In this document: in pieces, positions 38,333 to 58,372 of the stretch | How the letters are laid out: every line of letters begins with the position of its first letter | Position numbering within the stretch: the first letter of the stretch is position 1 | DNA from: Hydra vulgaris | Taxonomy: Eukaryota > Cnidaria > Hydrozoa > Anthoathecata > Hydridae | Assembly: GCF_038396675.1 (NCBI RefSeq) | Contig: NC_088931.1 | Coordinates: 42,540,001 to 42,604,000, forward strand | Length of the DNA stretch: 64,000 nt | Direction of reading: 5' to 3' | The notes under the pieces: generated by a model | Database searches by the model: none | What the model saw: only the letters and a program-made list of their open reading frames with translations | What the model was told of the DNA's origin: nothing | Position numbers and translations under genes: made by a program

Positions 38333-41110
38333 ATGGTTAATTCGTGCAGTGCTTTTAGGTGCACAGCTAGATCTGCTAAAGGGGTTTCCAGAAGTTTTCA
38401 TAGGTAAAAATTTAGTATCTATATAAATTAAATATTTTGTTTTTAAAGATTCAATAGAAATTTATTATGTTAATTTTAAAAGGCAAACACTGCATGTATA
38501 ATGAATCCTAGCTATCCATTTTTAAATAGATTTCCAGCGAATCCAGAAAAAAGAGCAGCATGGATTCTTGCAACAAAACCAAAGAATTTTGTCCCCTCTT
38601 CCGCTAGTTTTATTTGTTCAGATCATTTTTCTGAAAATTGCTTTGACGAAAGCAAAACATCAGGTTACTATTTGAAAAAATATCTGAAACCTGATGCAAT
38701 ACCAACATTTTTTTACTTTCCAAAACATTTAAAAACAACCACTAATAAAATTCGAAAAGCACCAACAGAAAAAATGCTGAAAAAATAGATAGAGAAAGAA
38801 AAAAATGATACAGTTTTTGAGAACACTTATGAAGAAAAGGTGATTAGTACAAATAAAAAATAAGTGTAGAAGATTGCATGGAAACTGATTCAGACATTAT
38901 GCAAACTGTCAACAAGAAGTTGTCTTTTATATTAAATGCTTATAAATTACAGAAAAAACGTATCAGATGTGTAATACAACAAAAGCACAGACTCAAAAAA
39001 AAAGTTGCAAAAATTCAAAATGTGATAAATGAATTACAAAAAAAAACCTTTAATTAGTGATGAAACCACAGCAACTTTGAATAGTCTTAATCCTGGCGTT
39101 AAAGATTTAATTCAAAGAAAACTGAAATCCAAAAGCAAATTAAAATACTCTCAATCATTGCAAACTTTTGCATTACCATTGCATTTTTACTCAGCAAAAG
39201 CAAATGATTATATCAGACAGTCCTTTGAAACTTGTCTTCCTCACCCAGACACTTTGAGAAAATGGTATAGTAGTATTAATGGACAGCCAGGCTTTAATCA
39301 TGAAGCATTCCAAATTTTAAAATTGAAAAATAATAATCTAACAAAAAAATTGTATGCAGTTTGATGATGGACAAAATGTCAATTCGAAAGCAAATTGATT
39401 GGGATGGGCAGACATCTTATGGATTTGTTAATTATGGAACAGGATTTAATGAAAACAGTGTTAGTGTTGCTAAAGAAGCTTTTGTTTTGTTGTTAGCTGC
39501 TGTTAATGGACATTGGAAAATCCCAATAGCTTATTTATTAACAGATGGACTTAATTCAAAAGAGAAAGCAAACGTTTTTTCTGAATGTTTTATTAAAGTT
39601 AATAAAACTGGAGTTCAAGTTATTTGTGTAACTTTTGATGTTACAGCTGCAAATTTATCTATGATAAAAATTCTTGGAGCTGACTATAGTGATATAAGAA
39701 ATCTGAAACCATTCTTTAAACATCCAGTAAGTGCAGAACCAGTATTTTTTATTCTTGATGCTTGCCATATGTTAAAATTAGTTAGAAATTGCTTTGGTGA
39801 AAAGAAATTGCTAAAAGACAGTAACAATGGTATTATTAATTATGCTTTCATTAAACTATTGTATAAGCTTCAATCAAAAGGAGGAACTCATGCTGCTAAT
39901 AAACTGAAAACACCATATTGAATGGAAACAACAACAAATGAAAGTGAAATTAGCTCCACAAACCTTAGGTCAAAGTGTTGCAGATGCTCTTGATTTTTGT
40001 GCAAACAAGTTAAAATTAAGAGTTTCAAGATTGTGGACCAACTATCAATTTTATTCAGCTTATAGACAAAAGTTTTGATTTATTAAACAGTCAGAATTTT
40101 ATTGGTAAAAGTTATAAAGCTCCTATCTCTTTAAGCAATTTGGATAACACTGTACAAATTTTTTGTCAATATGGTACGTCAGTACTTGTCCAGTTTGACA
40201 GACAGTGCTGATAACTTAACTTATAAATCAAACCGAAAAACTGGCTTCATTGGATTTATGTTTAGCCTTCAATCAGTAATTCAACTTAGTCGATACTTGA
40301 TTTTAACTCCAGAGAGCTAATTTTAATTCTTGTTGACATACAAACTGATTCAAGATCATATTGAAATATTCTTTAGTGCTTGGTGGAATGGATTGTTATT
40401 AAAGGTGGCTTTAATAACAATCCATTAGCAAAACAGTTTATGACAATGTATCGGTGTTCGTTAGTACATCACTCATTACAAAACATAAAAACTGGTAATT
40501 GTTTAGCTCAGGATGCTACAGAATTACTTTCTGTTACAAAAAGAATTGTGAATCATCAAGAATGTAAATTAAATGACAATGACTCAACTGTATTTATAGC
40601 TAATGAGGATATTACACCAGTAAGTATAATGGAACCATCGCAATTATCTGAATATTCTGAAGAAGTGGTGAATTATATAGGTGGATTTGTTAGTAGAAAA
40701 TTAAAAAGATTTTTTTAATGTAAAGCCTGTACTGCATCTCTTACCGATGATAATTCACAAAGTTTACCTGTTGATTAAAAAAGCAGAGGTAGTCTTCTTT
40801 ATCCATCAAAAGATGTTATTGTAATTTGTTCTTTTGCTGAAAAGTTTATAAGACGAAAAATTCCAGACAAATCAAAAATCAAAGAACTAAAACTTTTTAT
40901 GAAACCTATTCCACATTTAAAGTTGACTATCCGCTGTCATTTATTTTCAAAAGCAATTTTTAAGGACTTACAAATCACATTCAGGAACTTCCAGTGGAAG
41001 ATAATTATTTGGTTAAACTGATTAATTTGATTATAGAAGCCTATTTAGATGTACGTTTATACCATGTCTCATCCTGTGCAACAAGTTATTTACAAGGAAC
41101 ACAAGTTCGA
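38333..41110 (+). pseudogene. P-element/THAP9-like transposase, degraded
   Basis: The THAP C2CH zinc finger is split by a clean intron: exon 1 is 38333-38403 (MVNSCSAFRCTARSAKGVSRSFH, donor GTAAAA) and exon 2 starts at 38530 after AAATAG, restoring SFHRFPANPEKR. The C..C and C..H residues are present (CSAFRC; FICSDHFSENCF) with the terminal AVPTLF-like block as AIPTFF. A Lys-rich coiled coil follows (about 38880-39045), then the P-element transposase region (LPHPDTLRKWYSSINGQPGF, about 39235-39295). The RNase H-like core has MMDKMSIRKQIDWDGQTSYG (first Asp, 39361 on) and VTFDVTAANLSM (about 39630). The GGFNNNPLAKQF block (about 40400) carries the C-terminal catalytic region. Stops at 38786, about 39362 and 39919, and frameshifts after 39920, make it non-functional. 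The 3' end runs into the TA array. Confidence 0.9.
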
Positions 41111-41166
41111 AACAAACTAACCAAAACTTGTGTTGTTCAAAATTAGTGAAAGAAATTAATATCCAC

Positions 41167-46084
<4,918 letters not shown>

Positions 46085-46393
46085 TATAAAATAAAATAAA
46101 GCATTTTTATTTTAAGAAAAACACTAAAAAAAAAACACCTTGATCGAACAAAATTAGTACTTTGTCAATATACAATATTCAAAACATGTATTTTATACAT
46201 AAATATAGGTATATACTTTAATGAATATAATATACATAGATATAGATGTATATAAAAATGATTAGTTAATCTTCAGAAAACACCATTTTTTGAAACCAAA
46301 TCAATATTCAATAAAAGTATGACGTTAAAATTTAGACTGTATATTTTATTTGCTTTGAATAACTGTTTATTATCAAATCCTCAGGTGTCTTGA

Positions 46394-47317
<924 letters not shown>

Positions 47318-47319
47318 CC

Positions 47320-47724
47320 AGGGTCGCTAAAAGAATTTCTTGCCCCTAAATTTTGTTCTCCCAGCCCTAAACGTGAGAGCAACAAGTTGATGAAATATTT
47401 TTTCTACTATTTTTAACTAGACTTATATTCATCGATAAATTTGAAGTTTCATAGTATTATCTCTCAGCGTTTAAAAATTATGACAATATAAAATTTGCAA
47501 CCCCTCAAACTGAGGGGGGGAGGGTTAAACTTTATATGTTCATCATTTTTGAACGCTAAAATATTTTACAAAAATATTTTTTGTTCCCAAGTTCCAAGTT
47601 CATCGCAATTTTTTGCAAAGCATCTTTATTTGATATAAGTATAAACACATAAATGTTTGGAGTTTGCTCCATGTCTGAAAGTTAGCTATTTCAAAGACCA
47701 AAAAATACTTTTTGCGCCCCTGCA
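47320..47724. mobile_element. Possible short hAT-type MITE
   Basis: The left edge CAGGGTCGCTAAAAG at about 47320 and the inverted right edge CAGGGGCGCAAAAAG at about 47724 match at 13 of 15 positions. The interior has a small palindrome of C and G runs (CCCCTCAAACTGAGGGG, about 47502). The flanking 8-mers do not match, so no target duplication supports it. Confidence 0.4.
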
Positions 47725-48776
47725 CAGTAGGCCAGAATTCACTTTTACTGGACAAAACTTATAACTAATTTAATATTAGGGATATACTGACTAAAATTAG
47801 GGTGAGTAATAATATGATGTCTGCGCTTTTTATAAAGGCGTTATTTTTTTAATTCGTTGCTATGGATACCAAATTTTGGATAGCAAAAATCTTGTTTGGT
47901 ATTTACTGATATTTTTACGAGTGCTATGTTCACCAAATTTTATATAAGTTACAATATGAGGTCGCGCTTTTAAAGAAATTAATATATATTTTATTTAGTT
48001 GCTATTGATACCTAATTTTGCTAAGCAACAACTAATTTTTATTAGTTGCATATGTTTTATTTGTGCCATGTACACTATTTTGCGCGTGTTTTATTATGAG
48101 ATCCTCGCTTTGATCCTCACTCGTGGAAAGCAAAACTTATTTAAGTTTAATATGATTAACTAGTGTTATTACACGTGTTGTCACACGTTGGTAAATAAAC
48201 TTGTTTTCCTTTTAAAAAAATTATATTCTAGCTTAATTATTTAGTTTTTCTAATTAGCAGATTTTACGAGCGTCTAGAGAATTTTATAAATTTGTATGGG
48301 TATATTGTTCCCATGCATTCACAATCACCAAAAATCTTTGACAATGCATGCTACAAGTAGTACAAGCTTAGGAAACAATAACTAATAAGAATTTGCAAAA
48401 GTTGCAACTTTTCTTTTCTTTGTTTATAATGATGACTCTTTGAATGATAATGTAGGTCTGCCGAGTTGTTTATTTTTACACTCCTTCATTAATGTGGTAT
48501 TAAAATCATTTTCAAACCAAGCTGAATTCTTCCTAATTAACTTCGAACCAGTTAGTTTACTTTGAATCTACCTCTTACTATAACCAAAATTAATAAATGA
48601 AATTTACTCTCAAACTTTTCGCCTTGAAACTCTAAACCTTGTTCTTTAATAAAGTTGTATACAAGTATACTGTCTTCTTTTTTATGTATTGACAGACTGT
48701 TGAGTCGAATAAATTAGTGAATCTTACTTCTTGTCATTAAGCTTTAATAAAACCAGCATTTCAACATCTAAAATAA

Positions 48777-48777
<1 letters not shown>
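47725..48777. other. No recognisable gene
   Basis: A/T-rich sequence, no coding potential seen. A few loosely repeated phrases (GCTATGGATACCAAATTTTG, about 47863; GCTATTGATACCTAATTTTG, about 48001) suggest an old duplication within 47780-48130. Confidence 0.45.
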
Positions 48778-48870
<93 letters not shown>

Positions 48871-48916
48871 AGTACGTACGTAACATATATTGTTGAGTAC
48901 GTACGTAACATACGTT
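48778..48916. repeat. (TA)n microsatellite and a 27-bp tandem pair
   Basis: The TA run ends at about 48862. It is followed by two copies of TTGTTGAGTACGTACGTAAC at about 48866 and 48891, then by further TTTAGTAT/GTATACCGT repeats. Confidence 0.92.
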
Positions 48917-48959
48917 TAGTATGAGTATACCGTTTAGTATACCGTATCATACGTTTTCC

Positions 48960-50397
48960 GCCTTTTTTAAAATTTTGAGCAAATAAAATTTTTTGAGCGC
49001 AATCACAGATTTTTTGTTAGTTAAAAGAGTTCAAACGTAAAAGAAAACCAAAGTGGCGCCTAGTGGCAGCCAGATCTTTGAAATTATTAAAGCAAACATG
49101 TATAAGCTTTAAAATATCTGAGTATAAAAGCAAGATAAAGCAGTAAAAAAAATATTTTATCAATTGAAATCACAAATTAGGCAATAAAATATAACATATT
49201 TGACATATTTAAAATTGCTATAAATATGTTAATTACTTACCAATTTTAGTCTAACAACTTTTAAAATCCAGATAATTTATAGAGTTATAATATCATAATT
49301 TGAAAACTGCAATGTTTTATGTAAATGTTATTTATTTCCATAGCCTTTTTTAAACAACATTTTTCTCTTTACAATTTAATTTTTTTCTAATTTGCATTCG
49401 CGTCTACTTCAACCACATCATTAGTATATTTATTAAAACTTTAAGTGCTTATAAACGGCTTTAATATGTTTTATAATATCTATATAATGGTTTGAAACCA
49501 TTTAGTCATCAAAATTCTGACTTTGGTTTTTATACTTTTGTCCAGGCACTGGTCCTCTGTGTCCTGCCAACTACCCTGCAGATTGGAATAACATAAAAGT
49601 TACTGAAAAGTGTTCATTAATTTTTTATATCATTTTATAAAACAAAAATGATTTGAAAAAATTCTTTTTTTATTTATAGAAAAAAGCTTTTTTTCGTATA
49701 TATAACAGATAATTTTACAATACCATTATACCAATGAAATCTGCTACAGCAACAGAAAGCATAAAAATATTTTAAAATGGATACCAAGAAATCATAAAAA
49801 AAAAAAAAAGAAAATTAAAAAAAAACAACTATTTTTCACTCATAAACCGGGTCTCCTGTCCTAACGAAAATAACACATAAATATATAACATTTTTATAGT
49901 TACAAGGTTAATGCGCTTACATAGCCGCCGTCTGATTTCAAGAGCATCATTAAAATCTTTGTTATTAAATTTTGTATCACGTTGATGCGTTAAAATCTAT
50001 TCACAATGTTAATTCAATCGTATAATTAAAAAAAAATAAAGCATTAACTTCTTTTTTAAATTACTTATGATTTTAATATCATCGCCGGTATTTAAACTTT
50101 TGCATGTTTAAGATAATAAAAAAATAAAAATAAAAAGTACCGAAATGGCATCAAGTGACCGTGCAACAATTGTCATAAACAAAATAAACAACTGCTATGA
50201 TACCGAGTGAAAAATGCTTACTTTTTTTGTTTGGCTGGTTTTTATCTCTATAAAATTAGTTGATGGGTACAGTAGGTTGCTTTTTTCAATTCTTTTTTTA
50301 TTATTACAACAAATGAATTATTTTATGTTCAGAAAATAACGAATCTCGAATGAGTATGGGTACTCTGAATTATTATGATAAACCATTTATATTATTA
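48960..50397. other. No recognisable gene
   Basis: A/T-rich stretch with an A tract at about 49797-49812. No gene, terminus or long repeat recognised. Confidence 0.45.
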
Positions 50398-50437
50398 TTT
50401 GATTTGATAGTGTTTTTTGTAAGGAAGAGAGCTCAAT

Positions 50438-50505
<68 letters not shown>

Positions 50506-50541
50506 TGAGCTCTCTTCCTTACAAAACACACTATCAAATCA
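50398..50541. repeat. Foldback with ~39-bp arms around a TA loop
   Basis: The left arm (about 50399-50437, TTGATTTGATAGTGTTTT... through GGAAGAGAGCTCAATC) is the reverse complement of the right arm (about 50503-50541, GATTGAGCTCTCTTCC... through ACTATCAAATCAA) with about one mismatch. The loop is a TA run. Confidence 0.95.
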
Positions 50542-50543
50542 AG

Positions 50544-52408
<1,865 letters not shown>

Positions 52409-52532
52409 ATTCCAGTTCTCTCTAGAATACCGCGGTCCATACCTGTTTAACAAATTAGTTTCTAAAAATATCTTAACAACTCTTCTGGAAAATATAAGAT
52501 CTTTTAAGCCTAAACTCAAAAAACTTGTTTGA
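52409..52532 (+). pseudogene. LINE 3'-end fragment (plus strand)
   Basis: The frame reads FSLEYRGPYLFNKLVSKN and IRSFKPKLKKLV before a stop. This resembles the C-terminal YR.P.LWN.L....... S FK..LKK.L block of Jockey/CR1-type LINE proteins. The same block is present in the minus-strand LINE next door (IAYRAPYLWNKIV, about 52940-52900). Confidence 0.6.
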
Positions 52533-52549
52533 TATACAAATAACTAAAC

Positions 52550-55065
52550 TCTTGATTATTTAATTTTGTTATGCTTCGTTATGCGAGTTTTTTTACTTTC
52601 GACGTCAGTATTTGTTTTTTAAGTTTACATTTGCTGTCGAAGTAAATAAATTACTTTCACAAACATAAACAAGGTTTCTGAATGAAGATTGTACTGATCC
52701 TATCATCAGAATCTTTTACAAGCATGTGTATATAAACTACATCAAAACATAATCAACAAAATAAAACGTAGTTAACAATAAAAGTTATAAAGAAAATATA
52801 AAATTACAATTAAAAAAACCTGACTACATCCTCCATTAAGATAATTAAATTTTTTAGTATATATTTGAAAATGGGAAAAATAAAATGCATGTCGAAATTG
52901 AACAAAACAATTTTATTCCAAAGATAAGGTGCACGATATGCAATATAGAACTGATTAAACTTGGTTCGACAAAAGGGCTCATGTATAAAATTATTGTTTC
53001 TAAGTGTATATTTATTTATTGGTTTCAAACAAAAGAGATCTTTAAAAACGGGTAAAGATATGTCATTCTTCCACATATACATAAAGCACAAAACATTAAA
53101 AATATTGAGGTCATAAATATTGAAAACTTTCATTTCAATAAAACGTGGTTTGGAATGAGTATATCAATCCACAAAGTTTATTAAACGGATCGCATGTTTC
53201 TAACGGCAATAAAGACATTTTAACTTACTTTTTTCAGTGCTTCCCCATGCGACATTAGCATAATTTAAATAGCTATGAATTAAAAAGTAGTAAAGTTGAG
53301 TTAGACTTTTTTTACATATATATATGTTCTGGTTTTATATAAAAGTCCAATATTTTTAGAAATTTTTGTACTAATATAGTCGATATGCGTTTTCCATGTA
53401 ATGTTTTCATCAAGAAAAACACCTAAGAACTTTGTTACATTATGTCTTTTTATTTCAACATCATCAATAAAAATTTTAGGCAAACTTTGGGGTAAATAAG
53501 CTTTTTTAGAGAAAAGAACCCAATTTGTTTTTTTAATGTTAAAAGTTAGTTTGTTGCATTTAAACCATTTGGATATACTCTTAAGTTCATCATTCATAGT
53601 ATAGAAGAGTTTGTAAATGTTATTATCGGAAAAGAATAAGTTAGTGTCATCAGCAAACATGATACTCATCAAATTCGAAGCTTTATTTAGATCTTTTATA
53701 TAAATCAAGAACAATAGTGGCCCTAAAATGGAACCTTGTGAAACGCCACATAAAATATTTAGAAATTTATTTGGATGATCATTATTGCTGAAAACAAATT
53801 GTTTACGGTTGGATAAATAACTTTTGATAACTTTGAAATATATTCTATAATATTTTAGCTTTTGTAGTAAAATTTCATGATCGACAGTGTCGAATGCATT
53901 CGAAAGGTCGATGAAAACACCTAATGTATGTTTAAACTTTTCAAAAGAATTAGAAATTTCACGTACAAATTGGATAACTGCATGTTCTGTGGAATTATTT
54001 CTTTTAAAGTCGATTTGATAGTTGTATAAAAAATTATTAGAATAAAGATAATAACATAATCTATTGTGCATAATACGTTCTAGTGTTTTTGAAAATGTGG
54101 AGAGGACAGAGATAGGGCGATAATTACTGATATTTGTTTGATCACCTTCTTTTAAAATTAGAGTAACCTTAGCAATTTTTAGTTGTTCAGGAAAAACTCC
54201 TTGGCGTATAGAGGCTCTATAGACCTTAAATAGTATATCTTTTAAGTATTCAAAACATTCTATGACTATATTACAGTTTATGTCATCTGCTCCGGTTGAT
54301 TTATTTTTTTAAAGAGTTTTGAAAGCTTTTTCAAACTCTTGAAAAGATAGTTCAGAAGACAATTCGTTGGAACTTGTGCAATCGTCCACTTGTACTAAAA
54401 AATCTCTAAATGTAGCATTTGTATATGGAATTTTGTTTGCTAGTTTGGGACCGATGTCAACAAAGAATTTATTAAATTCATGAGCTATAGCTCTTGATTC
54501 GCATGTATGTTTGTTATCAACTATAATTATTTTGGGGAAGGAACCTGAGCATCTTTTTTGTCTACCACTAATTACATTCATTATTTGCCAAGTGCGTTTT
54601 GAGCTATTTTTAAATTTATCTATGAGTCTTGAGTAGTAATTTTTTTTCAAGTTTTTACGAACTTTTTCAGATAGGTATTTGTATTCTTTATATATTTTTT
54701 CATTTGCAGATGATTTCGTTTTAAGATATTATATATAAAGCTTCTGTTTTATTTTTGATGATTTTTTAAATCTCCTGGTCACCCATGGGTTGTTTATATT
54801 TTTTGGATTTAATGTTTTTACAATGATAGGAAAATTAGCGTCATACACGGAATAAAATGTTTCAAAAAAATTATCGTAAATTTTGTCTGCATTATCATTA
54901 AAGATAATATGCTTTCAGTGTAGGAGTGATAATTGTTTTATATTGGTTTCGTTAAAAGTGCGTATTTTAATTTTATTTGATTTGGTTATATTTTTAGAGT
55001 TTGATTTAAGCAACAAAAGTATTGGAAAATGATCAGATATATCCGATTTTAGTATCGTAATCAAG
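52550..55065 (-). pseudogene. LINE retrotransposon, 5'-truncated (minus strand)
   Basis: The minus strand starts in the end of an endonuclease-like domain (ISDHFPILLL, about 55040-55010), then a linker (NNPWVTRRFKKSSKIK; RTWQIMNVISGRQK, about 54600-54550). The reverse transcriptase shows SNYRPISVLSTFSKTLERI (about 54135-54075), FIDLSNAFDTVDHEILLQKL (about 53915-53855), GVSQGSILGPLLFLIYIKDL (about 53755-53690), MFADDTNLFF (about 53660-53630) and a TKFLGVFLDENITWKTHI block. The C-terminal IAYRAPYLWNKIV lies near 52920, with a 3' UTR to about 52550. The FADD pair is intact and long frames survive (256 codons at 53301-54071), but stops and frameshifts after it and before it break the protein. It abuts a mariner remnant at its truncated 5' end. 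Confidence 0.92.
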
Positions 55066-55870
55066 ATTTTTTTTTATCAAGTCAAATAGCCAATAATCGG
55101 ATGGAGCTAAATTTGTTGAGTATGGTGGGTGGCGGTTATTGTAATTCCAGCTTGGTTTAGACAATTTGTGACGGTTTGAGTTACATGGGGTCGAGCGTTA
55201 TCATGGAGAAATTTGAAATTTTGAGTGCCTGTTTTAGGTTTTTGCTTATTTATTTCGCATATAAGAGGTTTCAAACAATTTTTTATATGATATTCGCTAG
55301 TAATAATGTCTCCCTTTTCAACATAACCCAAATGAACAACATCTGTTGTTTTGAAGAAGATGTAGAACATATTTTTCGGCTGAAACCTGTCGCATCTTAC
55401 TAAAGTTCATGGACTTTTCCCTTCACCAACCCAACTAGGGTTAGCCGACTTGTGTCCAACTTGTCTCAAATAAAACCACGACTCATCCTATTTAATAATA
55501 TCACATAGTCTCCATGGGCCGTTTCTGGAAAGGGCTAAATTATCTTGCCTCAACTCAGTTCTTGTTGATTTTAAAACGATTAATCAATGTCAAGGCTTCA
55601 TTTAAATCATGTGTTACATGCGGATTTTCTTCAATAATGGCTCACCCACGTTCAATATTCTTAGCTGTATACGTGGTTTGAGGATGCCCTGAGCGAGGAT
55701 CATCTTTGAGACTCTCTACCATCTATAAATAAAGTAGCCCACTAGGCAACTGTACTATATTTTGGAGCTTGGTGACCATGAACTAATACTAATTCATCGG
55801 TTATGACTTGTGCTGAAACTCCAAGTAGAGCACGGGTTTTAATATATGCTCGATATTCAAATTCTTTCAT
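55066..55870 (-). pseudogene. mariner transposase remnant
   Basis: The start codon is at 55870 (MKEFEYRAYIKTRALLG) and the protein continues DELVLVHGHQAPKYSTVA, a stop, then FIDGRESLKDDPRSGHP and NIEENPHVT-type blocks of mariner N-termini. The catalytic part shows MFYIFFKTTDVVHLGY and SEYHIKNCLKPLI, then FLHDNARPHVTQTVTNCL (second Asp, about 55225-55170), and ends LAPSDYWLFDLIKK at about 55075 (third Asp). Several stops and frameshifts disrupt it. The 3' end and TIR are cut off at the LINE junction. Family: mariner, DD34D type, from the HDNARPH and SDYWLF motifs. Confidence 0.87.
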
Positions 55871-56051
55871 TTTTAATTTTTTTCTTTTAAACGTATATAA
55901 TAAAGTTTAAATAACTTTTTTAATAAACATTCAAAATTTTTCAACAAGTCCTTAAAATGTTCACAATTAAACACAGTTTATAATGATATTTAAATATTTA
56001 ATTATTTCCTGTCTCATTGTATCTTTAAAGATGAAGTTCTATGAACGTCAC
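55871..56051. other. mariner upstream flank
   Basis: A/T-rich sequence preceding the mariner start codon. I could not identify a TIR in it. Confidence 0.4.
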
Positions 56052-56157
56052 CGTAAGGAAGGAGGCGTGAACTTCCTGGTTAAATGCGCTTCCGCGGTGC
56101 TCTGTGACAAGACCGTTAAGTCTTTTTGGGGCACCTAAATAACTAAAAAAAAAAAAA
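56052..56157 (+). mobile_element. tRNA-derived SINE (family 2), 5'-truncated copy
   Basis: Contains AAGGAAGGAGGCGTGAACTT, GCTCTGTGACAAGACCG, TTTTTGGGGCACCTAAATA and an A-rich tail at about 56143-56157. The tRNA-like head is missing. Confidence 0.88.
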
Positions 56158-58372
56158 AATTCTCTAACGATCTAATGTTTTTATCTAAGCATGTTTTATT
56201 GCGTTACAATGAAGCCTAAACAATCTTCTCATCATCATGATTCACCCACCATCACAAGCTTGTTAATACGTTAGCGGTCAGGTGTCAATATTGCTTGCGC
56301 AAAAATATAAAGTTTGGTTGACGATTGCTAGAGGACTTAGATTTAAACATTTTTTTTCATTTAAACGAAAATATAAAATTTTTTCTTATTAACTATGAGG
56401 TAGTATTGTTTAATTACATTTAATTGAAAGAACCAAATTTATTTTTACAGAGCCGTCCCGAGATGGAGAGGAGAGAGGCGTAGGTGAACAGCTTAACCCC
56501 ACTTGAAAAATTTAATTCAAAAATTATTTTTTTAAATTTGGACACAGGAGGGGGAACCAACGAGGATATTTCTTTTAAGGCCTTAGTTGGCAAACCCCTT
56601 TTTTTCACCCCTTACTCCCTTCAAAATTATTTCGCAACCGCTCGGTTTGCTCAGGTTTTCACAGAGTAAAGAAATATTGAAATAATTCTATTAATACGCC
56701 TTCACGCCAAAAAAATTAAATGTTGTACTTTTATGTAAAATTTTAAGGTGTTATAACATATTTATGTAAATAAGTTTAAAAATTGGTTTACTAAAAAGAA
56801 AATAAAATGACCGTAACGTTCTTAAAGACGTTATATTTATAATAAACTAATTTTTTCCGGATTTTAACTTAGCTAAACTTATTTTCATAAACATGTTAAA
56901 AACTTTTAAAACAAGTATAACCCTTAGATTTTTAGATTAAGACATTTTATTTAATTAGATATATTAAAGTTGTCCTATGAACGCTTAATTTGCTTATTTA
57001 CCAACTTAATGCTTAGTAAACTTTAACATGTAATTTAAATTAAATATATTTTAATAATTTTCCCTTTATGTTTAAAGAAATTTTTTTCTTGAAGTTTTTG
57101 GATTTTAGTTCACTAAACTTTTGAGCAATTTAGTAATTTAGTTTTAAACAACTGACAAATAACGATATCGGCTCTATTTGATTGATAACTTCTGTGAAAG
57201 TAACTATAGTTACTTTAAAATTGTGTTTGTCTTGTGTTGTGTTGATGTACTCCACAATCTTTTACATATAATGATTTGAATAAATAAAATAATTAAAAAA
57301 TAAAAACTTATTTATCATAAAACGTATTCAAATTAAAATATAATTACACAGATATGTAAACCATGCAGAAAGAAAAGCATTTTTTTTAAAAGAGAGATTA
57401 GTCCATTTTTTTTTCAAAATTGAGTTTTTTCGACACTCGGATTCTTTATTGAAAGTTGTACAAATCTAACTATTTTAGTAAATACAGAGAAAACTTAATA
57501 ACTTTCCTATTAATAAACTATTAATATACTTATAATAAAATAAATTAATAATAGTAGAGAAAACTACTATTAGTTAACTATCAGACGAAAACTACCACGT
57601 TAGTTTTCGTCTGATAGTTAAATAATGACTGATAAACAGTTCAATTACGTACTTGTATTTAACCTATTTTATCGCATTTAGCAAAAAGAGCCTGTTCAAT
57701 ACATAGCAAATCTAGTTAGAATTGTGTTCACTCCACTATAGGTGGCAAAACAAGTAAAGAAATTCAGCTGCAAATTAACATCAACATTTTTCTCAACTTG
57801 AATCAACTAGTGAAATCAAAATAGCATCTGTAAAAATACGTAATTTACTTCCCTATTCAAAAGTAATATAAGATTTAAAAAAAACTTTTTTTAACTTATC
57901 TTTATCAGTTTAATTAGAGTCAAAACTTACATCTTTTTGCTTTCAAAGATCTTTAGTAGAGTTTATAATCCCATGCTTTCTTTTTAATACCGGCATTTCG
58001 GGAATACATTTACCAAGCCCTTAATCAATCCCGGTATTTTGAAGTTCCTGTTCTCAAAATATATTAACATACTATTTGAGTAGAATTTAAAGAAAATTTA
58101 TTACATGAGGCTATTACATTTAGATTATAAAAACTATTTATTAAATTAAAAAGAAATTCATTGATTTTATAAGTTCATAGATATTTAATTACCAAATTAT
58201 AGGAAGTTCATTTTTTTTATAGAAATGATATTCATATTTAACTATTTTTGATTATTTTAAAAAAATTGAGGAGACAGAGTACATCAAAAGTTTCTTTGCC
58301 CAAATGACTTTTTATTTTAGTTAAAAAAAGTCCAAGCGCAGAAAAAGTTCAAACTCTTAACTGTTAGGTTAA
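56158..58372. other. Non-coding, with a hAT-like terminus and a perfect hairpin
   Basis: CAGAGCCGTCCCGAGATGG at about 56448 looks like a hAT left terminus; the purine-rich and then CCCC-rich sequence to about 56640 is typical subterminal sequence. No partner terminus with a matching 8-bp duplication was found. A perfect hairpin (21-bp arms, 6-base loop, TTAACTATCAGACGAAAACT...) is at 57574-57621. No gene is supported. Confidence 0.55.
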
